This document shows, piece after piece, positions 25,966-35,026 of a stretch of 64,000 bases of DNA. Both the position numbers and the translations under genes were made by a program. Source of the DNA: Natrinema sp. HArc-T2 (GTDB lineage: Archaea > Halobacteriota > Halobacteria > Halobacteriales > Natrialbaceae); contig NZ_JBGUAZ010000003.1 in the NCBI RefSeq assembly GCF_041821085.1, forward strand, positions 310,001-374,000, given 5' to 3'. The notes beneath the pieces are model-generated. The model was not told the origin of the DNA and did no database searches. It was given only the letters and a program-made list of their open reading frames with translations. Each line of letters starts with the position of its first letter. Position 1 is the stretch's first letter.

Positions 25966-27252
25966 ATGAAAGGCCTTCCGTTTCAGCCCGTTTCGACCTT
26001 GCGTCGGCGAAGCAAGCGCCTCGCCACAGCGGTCCCGGTCGATCTGGTTGGTGTCGTGGGATTCACCGTCGTCGCGACCGTCCTCTTGGGTATCACGGAC
26101 GTGTCATCAACGGTGGTGCGTGCAGCGGTCGGATTTCCGCTCTTGTTTCTTGTGCCAGGCTACGTGACCGTTTCGACGCTCTTTCCGCGGTCGACGCCTG
26201 CTCACGAATCGCAGACCGGCACCCGACAGCTCATCACACAAACGCAGACGCTGACCGATGTCGAGCGGGTGGCACTCTCGTTCGGCCTGAGTTTTGCGAT
26301 CTTGCCACCGCTCGGGCTAGTCGTCGCTGCGACACCGTGGGGGTTTACTGGCCCAGTCGTCAGTAGTGCAGTCGCCTGTTTTTCCATCGTTGGCGCGAGC
26401 CTCGCTACCATCCGACGACTGTCCGTCCCCGAAACTGATCGCTACCGGGTGGGTTTCGGTCGACGGCTCGAGGCGGCTCATACCGCAATATTCGGCCCGA
26501 AATCGACACTGCAGGTTGCTGTCAACGTCGTGCTCGTTCTCAGCATGGTACTTGCGCTGACGACGGTCGGGTATGCACTCGTCTCCCCACAAGAAGGTGA
26601 GCAGTATACGAGCCTCCGATTGCTCACCGAAAGCGAGTCGGGAGAACTCGTTGCCTCCGGATACCCGTCGGAAATCGAGCCGGGCGAGCCGGTTCCGTTC
26701 GTCGTTGGTGTCGAGAACCAAGAACACCAGGAGATGTCCTATACTGTCGTCGTGCAGGAACAGCGGTTCGTTGACGGTGAACTGGTCGAGCGCACGGAGT
26801 TGCAACGGACCGACACGCAGGTCGGCCAAGGGACGACCGATTACATCGATCAAACCGTCACGCCAACGACTGAGGAGGGAACCGTTCGAATTGCTGTCCT
26901 GCTGTATCCTGACGGAGTACCGGAAACGCCGACGCTCGAGAACGCCTATCGGAAGACGTACTTCTGGACAACCATAACCGGATCCGACAGTCCCGGTTCT
27001 GAAGCCGGCAGTGGTGAGGACGGATCTGATGATACTGTCGTGGATGACGATCCGTTCGACGGCGTGTTCGGCGACGAAGGAACTGCTGATACCGACGGTG
27101 AAACCGAATCAGCCGACGGAAGTGATGATGATGAGACGGTCGACGAAGATGATGAAGCAGCGACGAGCGACGACGAAGCCACGGATGAGGGGGCAACTGG
27201 AGGCGCCGACGTGACTGGCGGAAGTGACGCCGGTAACGCAACGGCGACCTAA
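25966..27252 (+). CDS. DUF1616-like membrane protein with acidic C-terminal tail
   Basis: A 428-residue protein. Hydrophobic segments at about 27-70, 105-150 and 185-205; then an extracellular beta-rich domain (YTSLRLLTESESGELVASGYP, PFVVGVENQEHQEMSYTVVV, TVRIAVLLYPDGVPE) of about 140 residues, and a low-complexity Asp/Glu/Ser/Thr tail from about 345 to the end. This matches DUF1616 proteins, which often lie beside archaeal surface-glycan genes; biochemical role unknown. A decayed copy of its C-terminal domain follows at 27317. Confidence 0.8.
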   Translation: MKGLPFQPVSTLRRRSKRLATAVPVDLVGVVGFTVVATVLLGITDVSSTVVRAAVGFPLLFLVPGYVTVSTLFPRSTPAHESQTGTRQLITQTQTLTDVERVALSFGLSFAILPPLGLVVAATPWGFTGPVVSSAVACFSIVGASLATIRRLSVPETDRYRVGFGRRLEAAHTAIFGPKSTLQVAVNVVLVLSMVLALTTVGYALVSPQEGEQYTSLRLLTESESGELVASGYPSEIEPGEPVPFVVGVENQEHQEMSYTVVVQEQRFVDGELVERTELQRTDTQVGQGTTDYIDQTVTPTTEEGTVRIAVLLYPDGVPETPTLENAYRKTYFWTTITGSDSPGSEAGSGEDGSDDTVVDDDPFDGVFGDEGTADTDGETESADGSDDDETVDEDDEAATSDDEATDEGATGGADVTGGSDAGNATAT

Positions 27253-27316
27253 GACCGTCAGATCGGCGATTATCAGTTGTCGTTGTCCACCGATCCTTAG
27301 CTGATAGTGGCTCTGA

Positions 27317-27823
27317 GACGGCTCGAGGCCACTCACACGGCGATACCCGGCTCGAAATCGACGTATGTATCGCCGTCAGCATCGCGCACGTCGCTCCTCA
27401 GGGCGGCCAGCAGTACACGAGCTTGCAACTCCTGACCGAAGACGAGACTGGCGAACTCGTCGCATCGGGGTATCCATCCGAAATCGACGCCGGTAACTCG
27501 ATCCCGCTCGTCGTCGCCGTCGAAAATCAGGAAGGACAAGCCATGGGGTACACAGCTGTCGTCAGGAACAACAGCTCGAGGACGGAGCGGTGGTCGAACG
27601 GACGGAGTTACAGCGACTCGATTACAGTCTCGGTGACGGAGACGACGTGACCGATGTTCGGAACGTTACACCGGTGACCGAAGGCGAAACGGTTCGGTTT
27701 TCCGTTCTCCTATACGAGAGCGACGACGTTCCCGAGACACCAACTAACGAGAACGCATACCGTCATACCTACTTCTGGGTAGACGTGATTGAAGAGACCA
27801 CGCCAACGCTATTCGGTTCTTGA
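27317..27823 (+). pseudogene. Decayed partial duplicate of the DUF1616 gene
   Basis: The sequence realigns with 26463-26990 of the intact gene: GGCTCGAGGCcactcacac versus GGCTCGAGGCggctcatac at its start, then TSLQLLTEDETGELVASGYPSEIDAG against SLRLLTESESGELVASGYPSEIEPG. The reading frame shifts near 27570 (VVRNNSSRTER), continuing as VERTELQRLDYSLGDGDDVTD and PETPTNENAYRHTYFWV. The transmembrane segments and most of the linker are deleted. It is therefore a remnant, not a functional gene. Confidence 0.8.
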
Positions 27824-27892
27824 TACTGCAGCCGGTCTTGCATTTCACCTCCGAAAGACGGTGATACTCGAGATTCGCAGCCGGCAACCGTC

Positions 27893-27905
27893 GCATAACA
27901 AAACG
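27893..27905 (+). promoter_or_regulatory. ATAACAAAGC-type promoter block before GT4 gene 1
   Basis: Reads GCATAACAAAACG, centred 34 nt before the ATG at 27931. Confidence 0.5.
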
Positions 27906-27930
27906 TCTCGTTCAGAACTGTGATCATAGT

Positions 27931-29022
27931 ATGAGCACGCGACACCCTGACGTCCTGATCGTAGGTACGTACGGTGGCGGTGGCGTCCATCAGTACGTCG
28001 AGGAACAACATCGGCGGCTGGACGATCGGCTCTCAGTGTCAAGTTACGATATGCGGATGCCTCCCAGTGGAAGCGGCGTCTTCTGGGTCATGCGTGCGGT
28101 ACTGATGGGGATCTGGGCAGCAGTGAAGTTCCCGTTCCGATCACGCCCGGACGTTGTGCACGTTCACACGTCCTACCGATTTTCGTTTTATCGATCCTCG
28201 CTGTACGTCCTGTGTGCGAGGTACATATGGCGACGTCCGGTTGTCTTACACATTCACGGATCTTCGTTCGACGACTTCGTCGCCACGGATTCTTCGGCGG
28301 TCGCGAAACTGCAATCGCTCGTCTTCGATGCAAGTGACCGAATTATCGTTCTCTCGGAATACTGGAAGGACGTGGTCGCGACTCGAGCGGACGAGGATTC
28401 GATAACCGTGCTTCCGAACGCCGTTGATCCGGATAACTACCAGCCGACGTTCGACCACGACGTCCCCCACCTCGTCTTTATCTCGAACCTGATCGAGCGC
28501 AAGGGAGTCTCGGAATTGATCGCCGCGATCGACGAACTCAACCGCACGACTGAGATCGAGTTTCGTGTAAGTATTGCAGGAAAAGGCCCGCTCGCTGACC
28601 AGGTCGTCGACTTCGCCGATCAGTACGACGACGTGACCTACCACGGCTACGTCTCCGAAGCGAAAAAGCAGTCACTGCTTGAGAACGGATCGATCTACGT
28701 CCTCCCGACCTACGCAGAGGGGTTACCGATCGCGATGCTCGAGGGGATGGCCGGTGGAAATGCTATCGTTTCGACGACCGTCGGGAGTATCCCGGAAGTC
28801 ATCGGTGAGGACAACGGCGTGCTCGTCCCGCCTGGAGACGTCGACGAGTTGCGGGAGGGACTCCGGGAACTGCTCATGTCACCGGATCGAGTGGACCGAA
28901 TGGGTCGCGTCAATTACGAAACTATCCAGGAGGAATACTCGTGGGAAGAGGTGACAGAGGACTTGTTACGGATCTACGATACGAATCGATCACATAGCGC
29001 GGGGTCTGCAGCCACCGCGTGA
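27931..29022 (+). CDS. GT4-family glycosyltransferase 1
   Basis: A 363-residue GT-B enzyme that transfers a sugar from a nucleotide donor. N-terminal GTYGGGGVHQYVEEQ is the acceptor-side loop; the C-terminal half has HLVFISNLIERKGVSELIAAI, AGKGPLADQV and the nucleotide-binding EGLPIAMLEGMAGG (EX7E type, about 262-275), then GSIPEVIGEDNGVLVPPGD. No membrane segment. Donor and acceptor cannot be read from sequence. It follows the DUF1616 remnant on the plus strand and is convergent with beta-helix gene 4. Confidence 0.88.
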   Translation: MSTRHPDVLIVGTYGGGGVHQYVEEQHRRLDDRLSVSSYDMRMPPSGSGVFWVMRAVLMGIWAAVKFPFRSRPDVVHVHTSYRFSFYRSSLYVLCARYIWRRPVVLHIHGSSFDDFVATDSSAVAKLQSLVFDASDRIIVLSEYWKDVVATRADEDSITVLPNAVDPDNYQPTFDHDVPHLVFISNLIERKGVSELIAAIDELNRTTEIEFRVSIAGKGPLADQVVDFADQYDDVTYHGYVSEAKKQSLLENGSIYVLPTYAEGLPIAMLEGMAGGNAIVSTTVGSIPEVIGEDNGVLVPPGDVDELREGLRELLMSPDRVDRMGRVNYETIQEEYSWEEVTEDLLRIYDTNRSHSAGSAATA

Positions 29023-29318
29023 CGCGGGCGAACCGTTCGTTTCCAACCCGGAACCACTCACACGCCGAACTCATGTGGCATGTTCGATCTTCAGCATCAT
29101 CTGTGATGCCCTTGGCCGATACACATTCGTCTAGTGTCGCCAGTGTTGCTGAACCGAGAATCGTTCGACTCGTCACCGATAATTCATGATTCATAGTGTC
29201 AGTTCGTTCCGGATGTCACTCGGGTGAGCTTGAAAAAATAGCGACACTCGTGATAGAAGCGTCCGTCTCGACGTTCGTATCGGTGGCTAAATTGACTTCC
29301 CACTCGAAACCGACCAGC
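29023..29318. other. Gene-free stretch after GT4 gene 1
   Basis: No ORF with haloarchaeal composition; the stretch leads into palindromic copy D at 29319. Confidence 0.5.
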
Positions 29319-29399
29319 GTCTCATACGGTTTACTGTCACTGGTTACCGGTGTACCCGCGACCGTCCTGCGGGTGCACTGGCGCTGACTGCCAGCAAAC
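29319..29399 (-). repeat. Palindromic 3' element, copy D
   Basis: Stem TGTACCCGC (29351-29359) and GCGGGTGCA (29369-29377), with one G-T pair relative to copy C, around loop GACCGTCCT (29360-29368). It ends 4 nt from the stop of beta-helix gene 4. Confidence 0.8.
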
Positions 29400-29403
29400 C
29401 GTC

Positions 29404-31629
29404 TCAGTTGATGCGCCGGGGATCGACGACGACGCCGTTGACGGAAATGGTCGGGCCGTCCTCGATCTCGAGAGCGGCTAACTCCCCGGTAAACCGGAAG
29501 CCGTCGACGCCACCGCGAACGAAGCCTTCGAGCGTGCTGTCGTCGACGAACTCGCCGCCAGTGCCGTACTCCGAGAGGGCTTCGCTACGCTCGATCTCGC
29601 CATCGACCTCGATCCGGTAGTTCGACACTTCCGAGCTCCCTTCGCCGTCGATCACGAGCGTGCTCTTCGCCCACGTGGGGGTTTCGGAGCCGTATTCGTC
29701 GGGGTCGACGACCTGCCCGTCGACCGCGACGGTCGGGCCCTCCTCGACCTCGAGCGCCGTCAGCTCCCCGGTAAACCGGAAGCCGTCGACGCCGCCACGA
29801 ACGAAGCCTTCGAGCGTGCTGTCGTCGACGAACTCGCCGCCAGTGCCGTACTCCGAGAGTTCCTCGCTGCGTTCGATCTCGCCATCGACCTCGATGCGAT
29901 AGTTCGATTTTTCCGAACTCCCCTCGCCATCGAGTGTCAGCGTTTTCCACTCCTCGCCGTCGCCACTCCCGACCACTTCGACGGTGCGAGTGTCCGAACC
30001 GTCGGAAGTCTCGACGGTCACCGAGAGTTCGGCTGGAGCGTCGACCGGTTCCGTTTCGTAGCTGAGCGTCGTCGTTTCCGTTCCGTCGGGACCGATCGTC
30101 ACCGAGGTCGATACTACCTCTTGTGAATCGGGGCCAGCAAGCAGAACGATGTCTCGTTCGACCGTCGATCCGCCGGTGTTCTCGAGTGAGACAGCTACCT
30201 CGAGCTCTTCACCGCCAGTGACGGGAGCGTTTGTCCCGTCGATCGAGATGGTTACGTGGGCGTCCGGCTCGGTGGTATCGTCGTTTCCTCCGTCACCGGT
30301 CAGGTCCGGATTGGGGTAGGAATGGGCCCGATCCCAGTCGAAGGCCGTATCACTGTAGTCCGGGGAGACGGACCCTGAACTCAGGCCGTCGTTGACGCCG
30401 ACGTTTGTCGTATCGTAGCTCCCGCCGGACGTACCCACGGTCGCTCCTGAATCGTTCGACGTGTGGAACGAAACGTTGTTTAGCTGGGCTCGTCCGGAAC
30501 TGTGCCACGCGAACGCCGGAATGTGTGGGACGTCAAGGAGGAACTGACAATCAGTAAAGTCGACCCATTCGTTCTCAAGGAACCGGATCACACCGGAGGC
30601 GTTTGGAGCATCGCTGAAGATAAACGAGCAGTTTTCGACGTATCCGCCGTTCGATGCCTGACTTCGGTTGTCCGCCATGATCGCTGAGACGTTCGTTTGG
30701 CGCTCGTTGTTGCTGTGGGTCGATCCGTCCAGAGAGAGATCGGTGTAGAACGTACAGTCGCGGATAACCTCGTTCTTGCCACCCAACCGGACGCTAGTCG
30801 GACTGTTGTTAGCAAAGACGCAGTTTTCGATCACCATCGGTCCTCGCATGCGGGTGTAGACCGCATTGTTCGGGAAGCCTGCGAGAACTGAGTTGCGGAT
30901 AGACAGTTTTCCGGCGCGAGAGCACCAGACACCGACACGTCCGTTTCCGCCGTTGTAGTTCGAAACGTCGCCATTGTTCTGACAAACGATTCCGTCCATC
31001 TCGAGGTGGCCACTCGACGACTCTGCCCCGACGCGGAACGCATATGTGTGTTGATCCCACGTAGTGGGGCCGTCGCAGGCGATTTCGATGTCCCGAATCG
31101 TGGCGACGTTGTTGACGATACAGCGAAAGCCCACGCCCGGTCTGCCGTCCGAATCGAACGTGAGGTTGTCCAGAAGGACATTGTCGCCCGACACGTTTAG
31201 CACGTCCTCGCCCTGTCCGTGCCGACCCCAGTCACTGGGGACCATGATCGTAACGTCGCCGTCGCCTCGGATCCCCCAGTTGGTCCGAGAGAATGAGAGC
31301 TGTCTGTTCCACTCGTAGGTCCCGCTGGGAACCACGAGTAACTCGCCGTCGCTCGAGTTCGCGACGTGTGAGGCGAGATCATCGCCGTCGGTCACGTCCA
31401 AAACCCGCTCCGTCATCTGACTCGGATCTGCAGCTTCGGGAGCTGATCGGGCGTCGGTCGCTGCTGCGGCACTGGACAGGGGATTGATCGCCGCCACACT
31501 CGCAGCGACGCCGGTCAGCTTGAGGTACGATCGCCGATCCAGTAATCTATTATTACTCCCTATTTCGCCGCTCTCAGCGGTCTTCTTGACGCTCTCGTCT
31601 GCATCCAATACTGTATTGTCGCGTGCCAT
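29404..31629 (-). CDS. Tat-exported parallel beta-helix protein 4, with CARDB-like and two C-terminal modules
   Basis: The largest paralogue, 741 residues from the ATG at 31629 (MARDNTVL, matching the starts of paralogues 1 and 2). Tat signal LDRRSYLKLTGVAASVAAI is at about 29-48. The beta-helix (about 85-420) includes GYVENCSFIFSDAPNASGVIRFLEN and ENCVFANNSPTSVRLGG. After GDGGNDDTTEPDA comes a CARDB-like domain (VTISIDGTNAPVTGGEELEVAVSLENTG) and two nearly identical modules of about 90 residues (SNYRIEVDGEIERSE, GFVRGGVDGFRFTGEL). Its opening region differs from the DYEVIEARGQT start of the others and has TERVLDVTDGDDLASHVANS, pectate-lyase-like. Surface polysaccharide binding or cleavage is inferred. 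Confidence 0.85.
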   Translation of the reverse strand: MARDNTVLDADESVKKTAESGEIGSNNRLLDRRSYLKLTGVAASVAAINPLSSAAAATDARSAPEAADPSQMTERVLDVTDGDDLASHVANSSDGELLVVPSGTYEWNRQLSFSRTNWGIRGDGDVTIMVPSDWGRHGQGEDVLNVSGDNVLLDNLTFDSDGRPGVGFRCIVNNVATIRDIEIACDGPTTWDQHTYAFRVGAESSSGHLEMDGIVCQNNGDVSNYNGGNGRVGVWCSRAGKLSIRNSVLAGFPNNAVYTRMRGPMVIENCVFANNSPTSVRLGGKNEVIRDCTFYTDLSLDGSTHSNNERQTNVSAIMADNRSQASNGGYVENCSFIFSDAPNASGVIRFLENEWVDFTDCQFLLDVPHIPAFAWHSSGRAQLNNVSFHTSNDSGATVGTSGGSYDTTNVGVNDGLSSGSVSPDYSDTAFDWDRAHSYPNPDLTGDGGNDDTTEPDAHVTISIDGTNAPVTGGEELEVAVSLENTGGSTVERDIVLLAGPDSQEVVSTSVTIGPDGTETTTLSYETEPVDAPAELSVTVETSDGSDTRTVEVVGSGDGEEWKTLTLDGEGSSEKSNYRIEVDGEIERSEELSEYGTGGEFVDDSTLEGFVRGGVDGFRFTGELTALEVEEGPTVAVDGQVVDPDEYGSETPTWAKSTLVIDGEGSSEVSNYRIEVDGEIERSEALSEYGTGGEFVDDSTLEGFVRGGVDGFRFTGELAALEIEDGPTISVNGVVVDPRRIN
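29450..29943 (-). repeat. Tandem 282-bp direct repeat inside beta-helix gene 4
   Basis: The two C-terminal module-coding units (29450-29661 and 29732-29943) are offset by 282 bp (94 codons) and nearly identical, with GAACGAAGCCTTCGAGCGTG and CTCGCCGCCAGTGCCGTACT in both. This looks like a recent in-gene duplication or gene conversion. Confidence 0.85.
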
Positions 31630-31654
31630 GCGATCTGGAAAAGATATCATAACA

Positions 31655-31663
31655 TGATAAATC
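31655..31663 (-). promoter_or_regulatory. Leaderless promoter of beta-helix gene 4
   Basis: The minus strand reads GATTTATCA, centred 30 nt before the ATG at 31629, the same TATA spacing as in the other three beta-helix genes but without the GGGAAAG BRE. Confidence 0.6.
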
Positions 31664-32110
31664 TTCTGTTAATAGGCTGATTTAATTAATATATCCAGAC
31701 TATAATGGAATCTTGATAGTATTTTTTTCGTAAATATTGGGGTTTTTGGAACGGCGTAATTCAACTGAGAAGACTATCGCCGATCGGCAGTGATACCGAG
31801 TGGAAACTGCGAGTTCAGGGTATAGCGGTATTCACGACTCTCCGGTTGACCTCGTGGAATCCTGCTGGCACACGGTGCTTCGTTCGGAAGCGGCTACGGA
31901 ACGATAATACTCTTCAGAACGCTTCCTGTCGACGGCTGTGAGCGACCGGCGGTCTTTTGCTCACTGGCGCGATCGGAATACGGCTACCCCTCGTGGTGCT
32001 CTGGACCAGCGTGTACTGCTGCCCGAGGTTGATCCCTTCGAGAATAGCTAGTGTTGCTGCGGATATCGATCATCCGTACCACGATCACGACGGGTCAGTG
32101 GGATACTCCG
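31664..32110. other. Gene-free region between beta-helix gene 4 and the LtaS-like gene
   Basis: About 450 nt, AT-rich at 31664-31760 (TTTTTTTCGTAAATATTGGGG). No gene or repeat was recognised. Confidence 0.5.
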
Positions 32111-33049
32111 CTAGCTGACGTATCCGAGTTGTTGGAGTCGCTCCGTAACGACGTCGTCGTCTGTGTCGTCGCTAGCTTCAGTGGGTGTTTCAGCGACGAT
32201 TTCCTTGCGTGGCCCGTTTTCGTAGACGAGCCAGGGAACCGAAACGAGCTCGGCTGTATACGTTCCTGGGGGATGTCCCCATTCCGTAATCGGCAGTGGT
32301 GATGACCGCTCACCGATCATGTTTCCGTGATCCGATGTCACGACTGTACGACCGGACAGTTCAGACAGTAAGTCCCGTACAACCGGCAACACGATATCCA
32401 AGTTTCGACGATAGGCATCCCACACTGTAGCCGCCGAAACAGCCGTATTTCCGGTTCGGAGCTCGTTCCAGATATCCCGGCCAGTCTCTTCCTCATTGCC
32501 AAACGTTCTAGGATTCAGATTCTCGCCAGCCCCGATGAACGGGTAGTGTGGCTGCAGAAAGTGGCCGATGATCCGTTTGTTCGGATACTGCTCTGTCGCC
32601 TCATGAACGTGTTCTGCCATCGTTTCAGGCCGGACGGTTCCATGTTTGTCCGACCACCCTTCTTCGCGCCAGACGTTTACGACAGCGTGAAACTCCGCGT
32701 CAATCCTGTCACGCCAGCGGTGCAGCTGGGGACTTGCAGTCACATACACTATGTCGTGAAGGCGTTCATTCCCGAAATTCGCCACGAGGAACTCCGTGGT
32801 GTGTGAGCCTCTTGACTCTCGTTTCACCAATCGTCCCGGGAGGTTGTGTTGGCTCTCAAACATATCGTACCGACAGGCATCGAGAATGAGCAGAGTATCC
32901 CAGTCCTCGTCGACGACGTTGACGCCGTTCGGGTTGTAATCACGATGAGTGAGCCAACGATAGTAGTGACGATTGATTTCGCGCGCGAAGATCGATGGGT
33001 CTGAAATTCCGCGCCGAACTCCACGTCGAATCTGCCCGAGTGAGTACAT
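32111..33049 (-). CDS. Alkaline-phosphatase-fold, LtaS-like transferase or phosphatase
   Basis: A 312-residue protein with no membrane helix. DTLLILDACRYDMFES (metal Asp, about residue 48) is followed by SRGSHTTEFLVANFG, where a Thr in the HTTEFL run is placed like the nucleophile of LtaS-type enzymes (GKTSDAEF). TSDHGNMIGE near 260 holds metal ligands, and it ends LQQLGYVS. It lacks the CxPxR sulfatase site, so it is not a formylglycine sulfatase. Start at 33049 (MYSLGQIRRGVRRG) is supported by a TTACAA promoter block 31 nt upstream; the longer ORF to 33256 adds unconvincing sequence. Role: possibly transfers or removes a phosphoglycerol-like group on a surface glycan. Confidence 0.7.
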   Translation of the reverse strand: MYSLGQIRRGVRRGISDPSIFAREINRHYYRWLTHRDYNPNGVNVVDEDWDTLLILDACRYDMFESQHNLPGRLVKRESRGSHTTEFLVANFGNERLHDIVYVTASPQLHRWRDRIDAEFHAVVNVWREEGWSDKHGTVRPETMAEHVHEATEQYPNKRIIGHFLQPHYPFIGAGENLNPRTFGNEEETGRDIWNELRTGNTAVSAATVWDAYRRNLDIVLPVVRDLLSELSGRTVVTSDHGNMIGERSSPLPITEWGHPPGTYTAELVSVPWLVYENGPRKEIVAETPTEASDDTDDDVVTERLQQLGYVS

Positions 33050-33071
33050 TGATTCCGGGTTGTAGAACGAT

Positions 33072-33084
33072 CCTAATTGTAAGG
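33072..33084 (-). promoter_or_regulatory. TTACAA-type promoter block before the LtaS-like gene
   Basis: The minus strand reads CCTTACAATTAGG, centred 31 nt before the ATG at 33049. Confidence 0.45.
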
Positions 33085-33549
33085 ATGTAATTACTCGGCT
33101 GTTACGTATCGACTCGAGATAGAGTCTCTGTAGAGTAGTTCGAGACGCGAGCGGGCCAGCAGCCAATTCGGATACACCGTTCGTAGACCAAGCAGCGAGT
33201 GTTACACGACGGAATTCGATGCGTCCTGGCAGCGCATGCGACCCACCGATATCCATGAGAACGGTGCTCCCGTATAGCCCAGAAGAACGCTTCGTGTTCC
33301 AAGGTCGGCAAAGCCATCAGCGGGTCGCCGCTGATCTCAGGTGTACACTGGGATCGACCTCAAGTCGAGATCGGGACTACACCAGTCACTCAACGGACAA
33401 ACGACGGCGGGGGTGGTACGCTGGACAGTGCCTTTGTTCCAAGAGGGCGTGGTTACCGCACCGATTGACTGCCACTGATACACTCGAAGCAATTTCCAAC
33501 CAGAGTGTCCCGTTGGGGATTCGACAGCCGATCCCATATCCGATAACGG
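33085..33549. other. Gene-free region between the LtaS-like gene and the flippase
   Basis: About 460 nt with no ORF of haloarchaeal composition. A segment near 33427-33490 resembles a degraded palindromic element but was not accepted. Confidence 0.45.
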
Positions 33550-35022
33550 TCAATTCGAAGAGATCGCGTTTCGTATTAGGGTGGCGTCGATAGCTCCAAG
33601 ACTGAACAACAGGACGATCCAGATTGAGACGCTGAGGAGAACGACTGCGACGAGAGAAACCACTCCGGTTATATATGGTGAGAACAGCCAGATCGAGATC
33701 GTCATGCCGCCGGTGACGACCCCCACTTTCGAGAGGTCGGACAGCAACCGTTCCACGTTTAGTGGTAATTCCTTGTACACGATATAGACCTTTACTAAAA
33801 CGTAAAAGGTGTGCGTGATGGCCGTCGCGATCGCCGCGCCAACGACACCAATTACTGGGATCAACAGGACGTTCAGTCCGACGTTCAGCAGTGATGCGGT
33901 GATCTTGGCGATCGCTCTCTCTCTCGCTCGTCCGAGGTAGTCCAGTGGGTTGTCGGTGAGTTTCGTAATGGCTTGCAACACGACGTAAACTGAGAGGATC
34001 TGGAGGACGGGAACGGCACCCGAGTACTCGGCTCCGAAGACTAGCTCGATAGTTGGCGACGCGACGAAGATAATCCCGACTGCTGCAGGAACGTATAGTA
34101 ACAGGACGTGTTTCAGCGATTCTTCGTACATTGTCGCTGCGGTGTCTAGTCCACCGGTGTTTTTCTGTTTGCTGTAGGTCGGCGAAATAGAGAAACCGAG
34201 AGCGGTTGCCGGTACCTGTAGGAACTCGACGATCTGCTTGCTCAGAACGTAAAAACTGACTGCGAGCGGATTAAGGAAGAAGCCGACGAGGATCGTGTCG
34301 ATCTCTTTGTCTATTTTGCCGGACATGCTCGTCACGGTGAGCGGAACGTTGTACTCCAGTATTCGTCGCGGTATTTCCGAATCGATAGCTGACGCCTTTG
34401 GCATGTTGCTGTACTGGTTTTTGTATACTGTGTAGCCGCCTACGAGAGCGGCCAGACACGAGCCGGTGATGAATCCACCCAGTGCCCCGAGCGCACCGTA
34501 CCCGAGACCAACGAGCGCGAGGGCAAACAGGAGACGGCCACTCCTATCGACGGCATGAATCGTTGCTGCGAGGCCGATATCCTCCAGACCCTGGGCGATC
34601 ATGCGGAAGTACGTGGTGAGCGTAGCGACCGCGATGAATGCGAAGCCGAACGCGAGAAGCGGAGCGAGTTCGGGTTCACCGACTGCGCTCGCTATGACGT
34701 CCGAGCCGAGCAAGAACGTGATCGAAACGATCACGATGGACACGCCGTTGTACAGGAATGATCGTTCGATTATGTATGGTATCTGACTAGGGTCCGTCAC
34801 TCGATAATCGGCGACATATCGAGCAGCAGATTTCGCTAGCCCTAGCTTGCTGAATATTTGAGCAACCGAGAAAACGGACATGGCGAGGAACAACACCCCG
34901 TATTCGTCCGGTTTCAGAAGCCGAGCCAGCATCACCATCATGATCGCACTCGAGACAGTCGCGACCACCCTGCCCGCGAATTCAGTCTTAAACCGGGAAC
35001 TGAGACGTGCAGCTAGACTCAT
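33550..35022 (-). CDS. Polysaccharide flippase, MATE/MOP superfamily (Wzx-like)
   Basis: A 490-residue membrane protein with 12-14 hydrophobic helices. N-terminal LSSRFKTEFAGRVVATVSSAIMMVMLARLLKPDEYGVLFLAM and SVAQIFSKLGLAKSAARYVADYR are typical for the oligosaccharide flippase family. SKLGLxKSAARY and PLDYLGRARERAIAKITASLLNVGLNVLLIP are further family blocks. It moves a lipid-linked glycan unit across the membrane. Start is 4 nt from the 3' end of the upstream GT-C-like gene at 35027, so the two are an operon. Confidence 0.88.
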   Translation of the reverse strand: MSLAARLSSRFKTEFAGRVVATVSSAIMMVMLARLLKPDEYGVLFLAMSVFSVAQIFSKLGLAKSAARYVADYRVTDPSQIPYIIERSFLYNGVSIVIVSITFLLGSDVIASAVGEPELAPLLAFGFAFIAVATLTTYFRMIAQGLEDIGLAATIHAVDRSGRLLFALALVGLGYGALGALGGFITGSCLAALVGGYTVYKNQYSNMPKASAIDSEIPRRILEYNVPLTVTSMSGKIDKEIDTILVGFFLNPLAVSFYVLSKQIVEFLQVPATALGFSISPTYSKQKNTGGLDTAATMYEESLKHVLLLYVPAAVGIIFVASPTIELVFGAEYSGAVPVLQILSVYVVLQAITKLTDNPLDYLGRARERAIAKITASLLNVGLNVLLIPVIGVVGAAIATAITHTFYVLVKVYIVYKELPLNVERLLSDLSKVGVVTGGMTISIWLFSPYITGVVSLVAVVLLSVSIWIVLLFSLGAIDATLIRNAISSN

Positions 35023-35026
35023 ATGC

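Noticed and set aside
32111-33256. Longer 381-residue version of the LtaS-like protein
   Set aside because: The extra 69 residues span the promoter block at 33072-33084 and show no fold.
33427-33490. Possible sixth, degraded copy of the palindromic element
   Set aside because: Some blocks match (TTGACTGCCACTGATAC) but the conserved 9-nt loop is not preserved and no stem forms.
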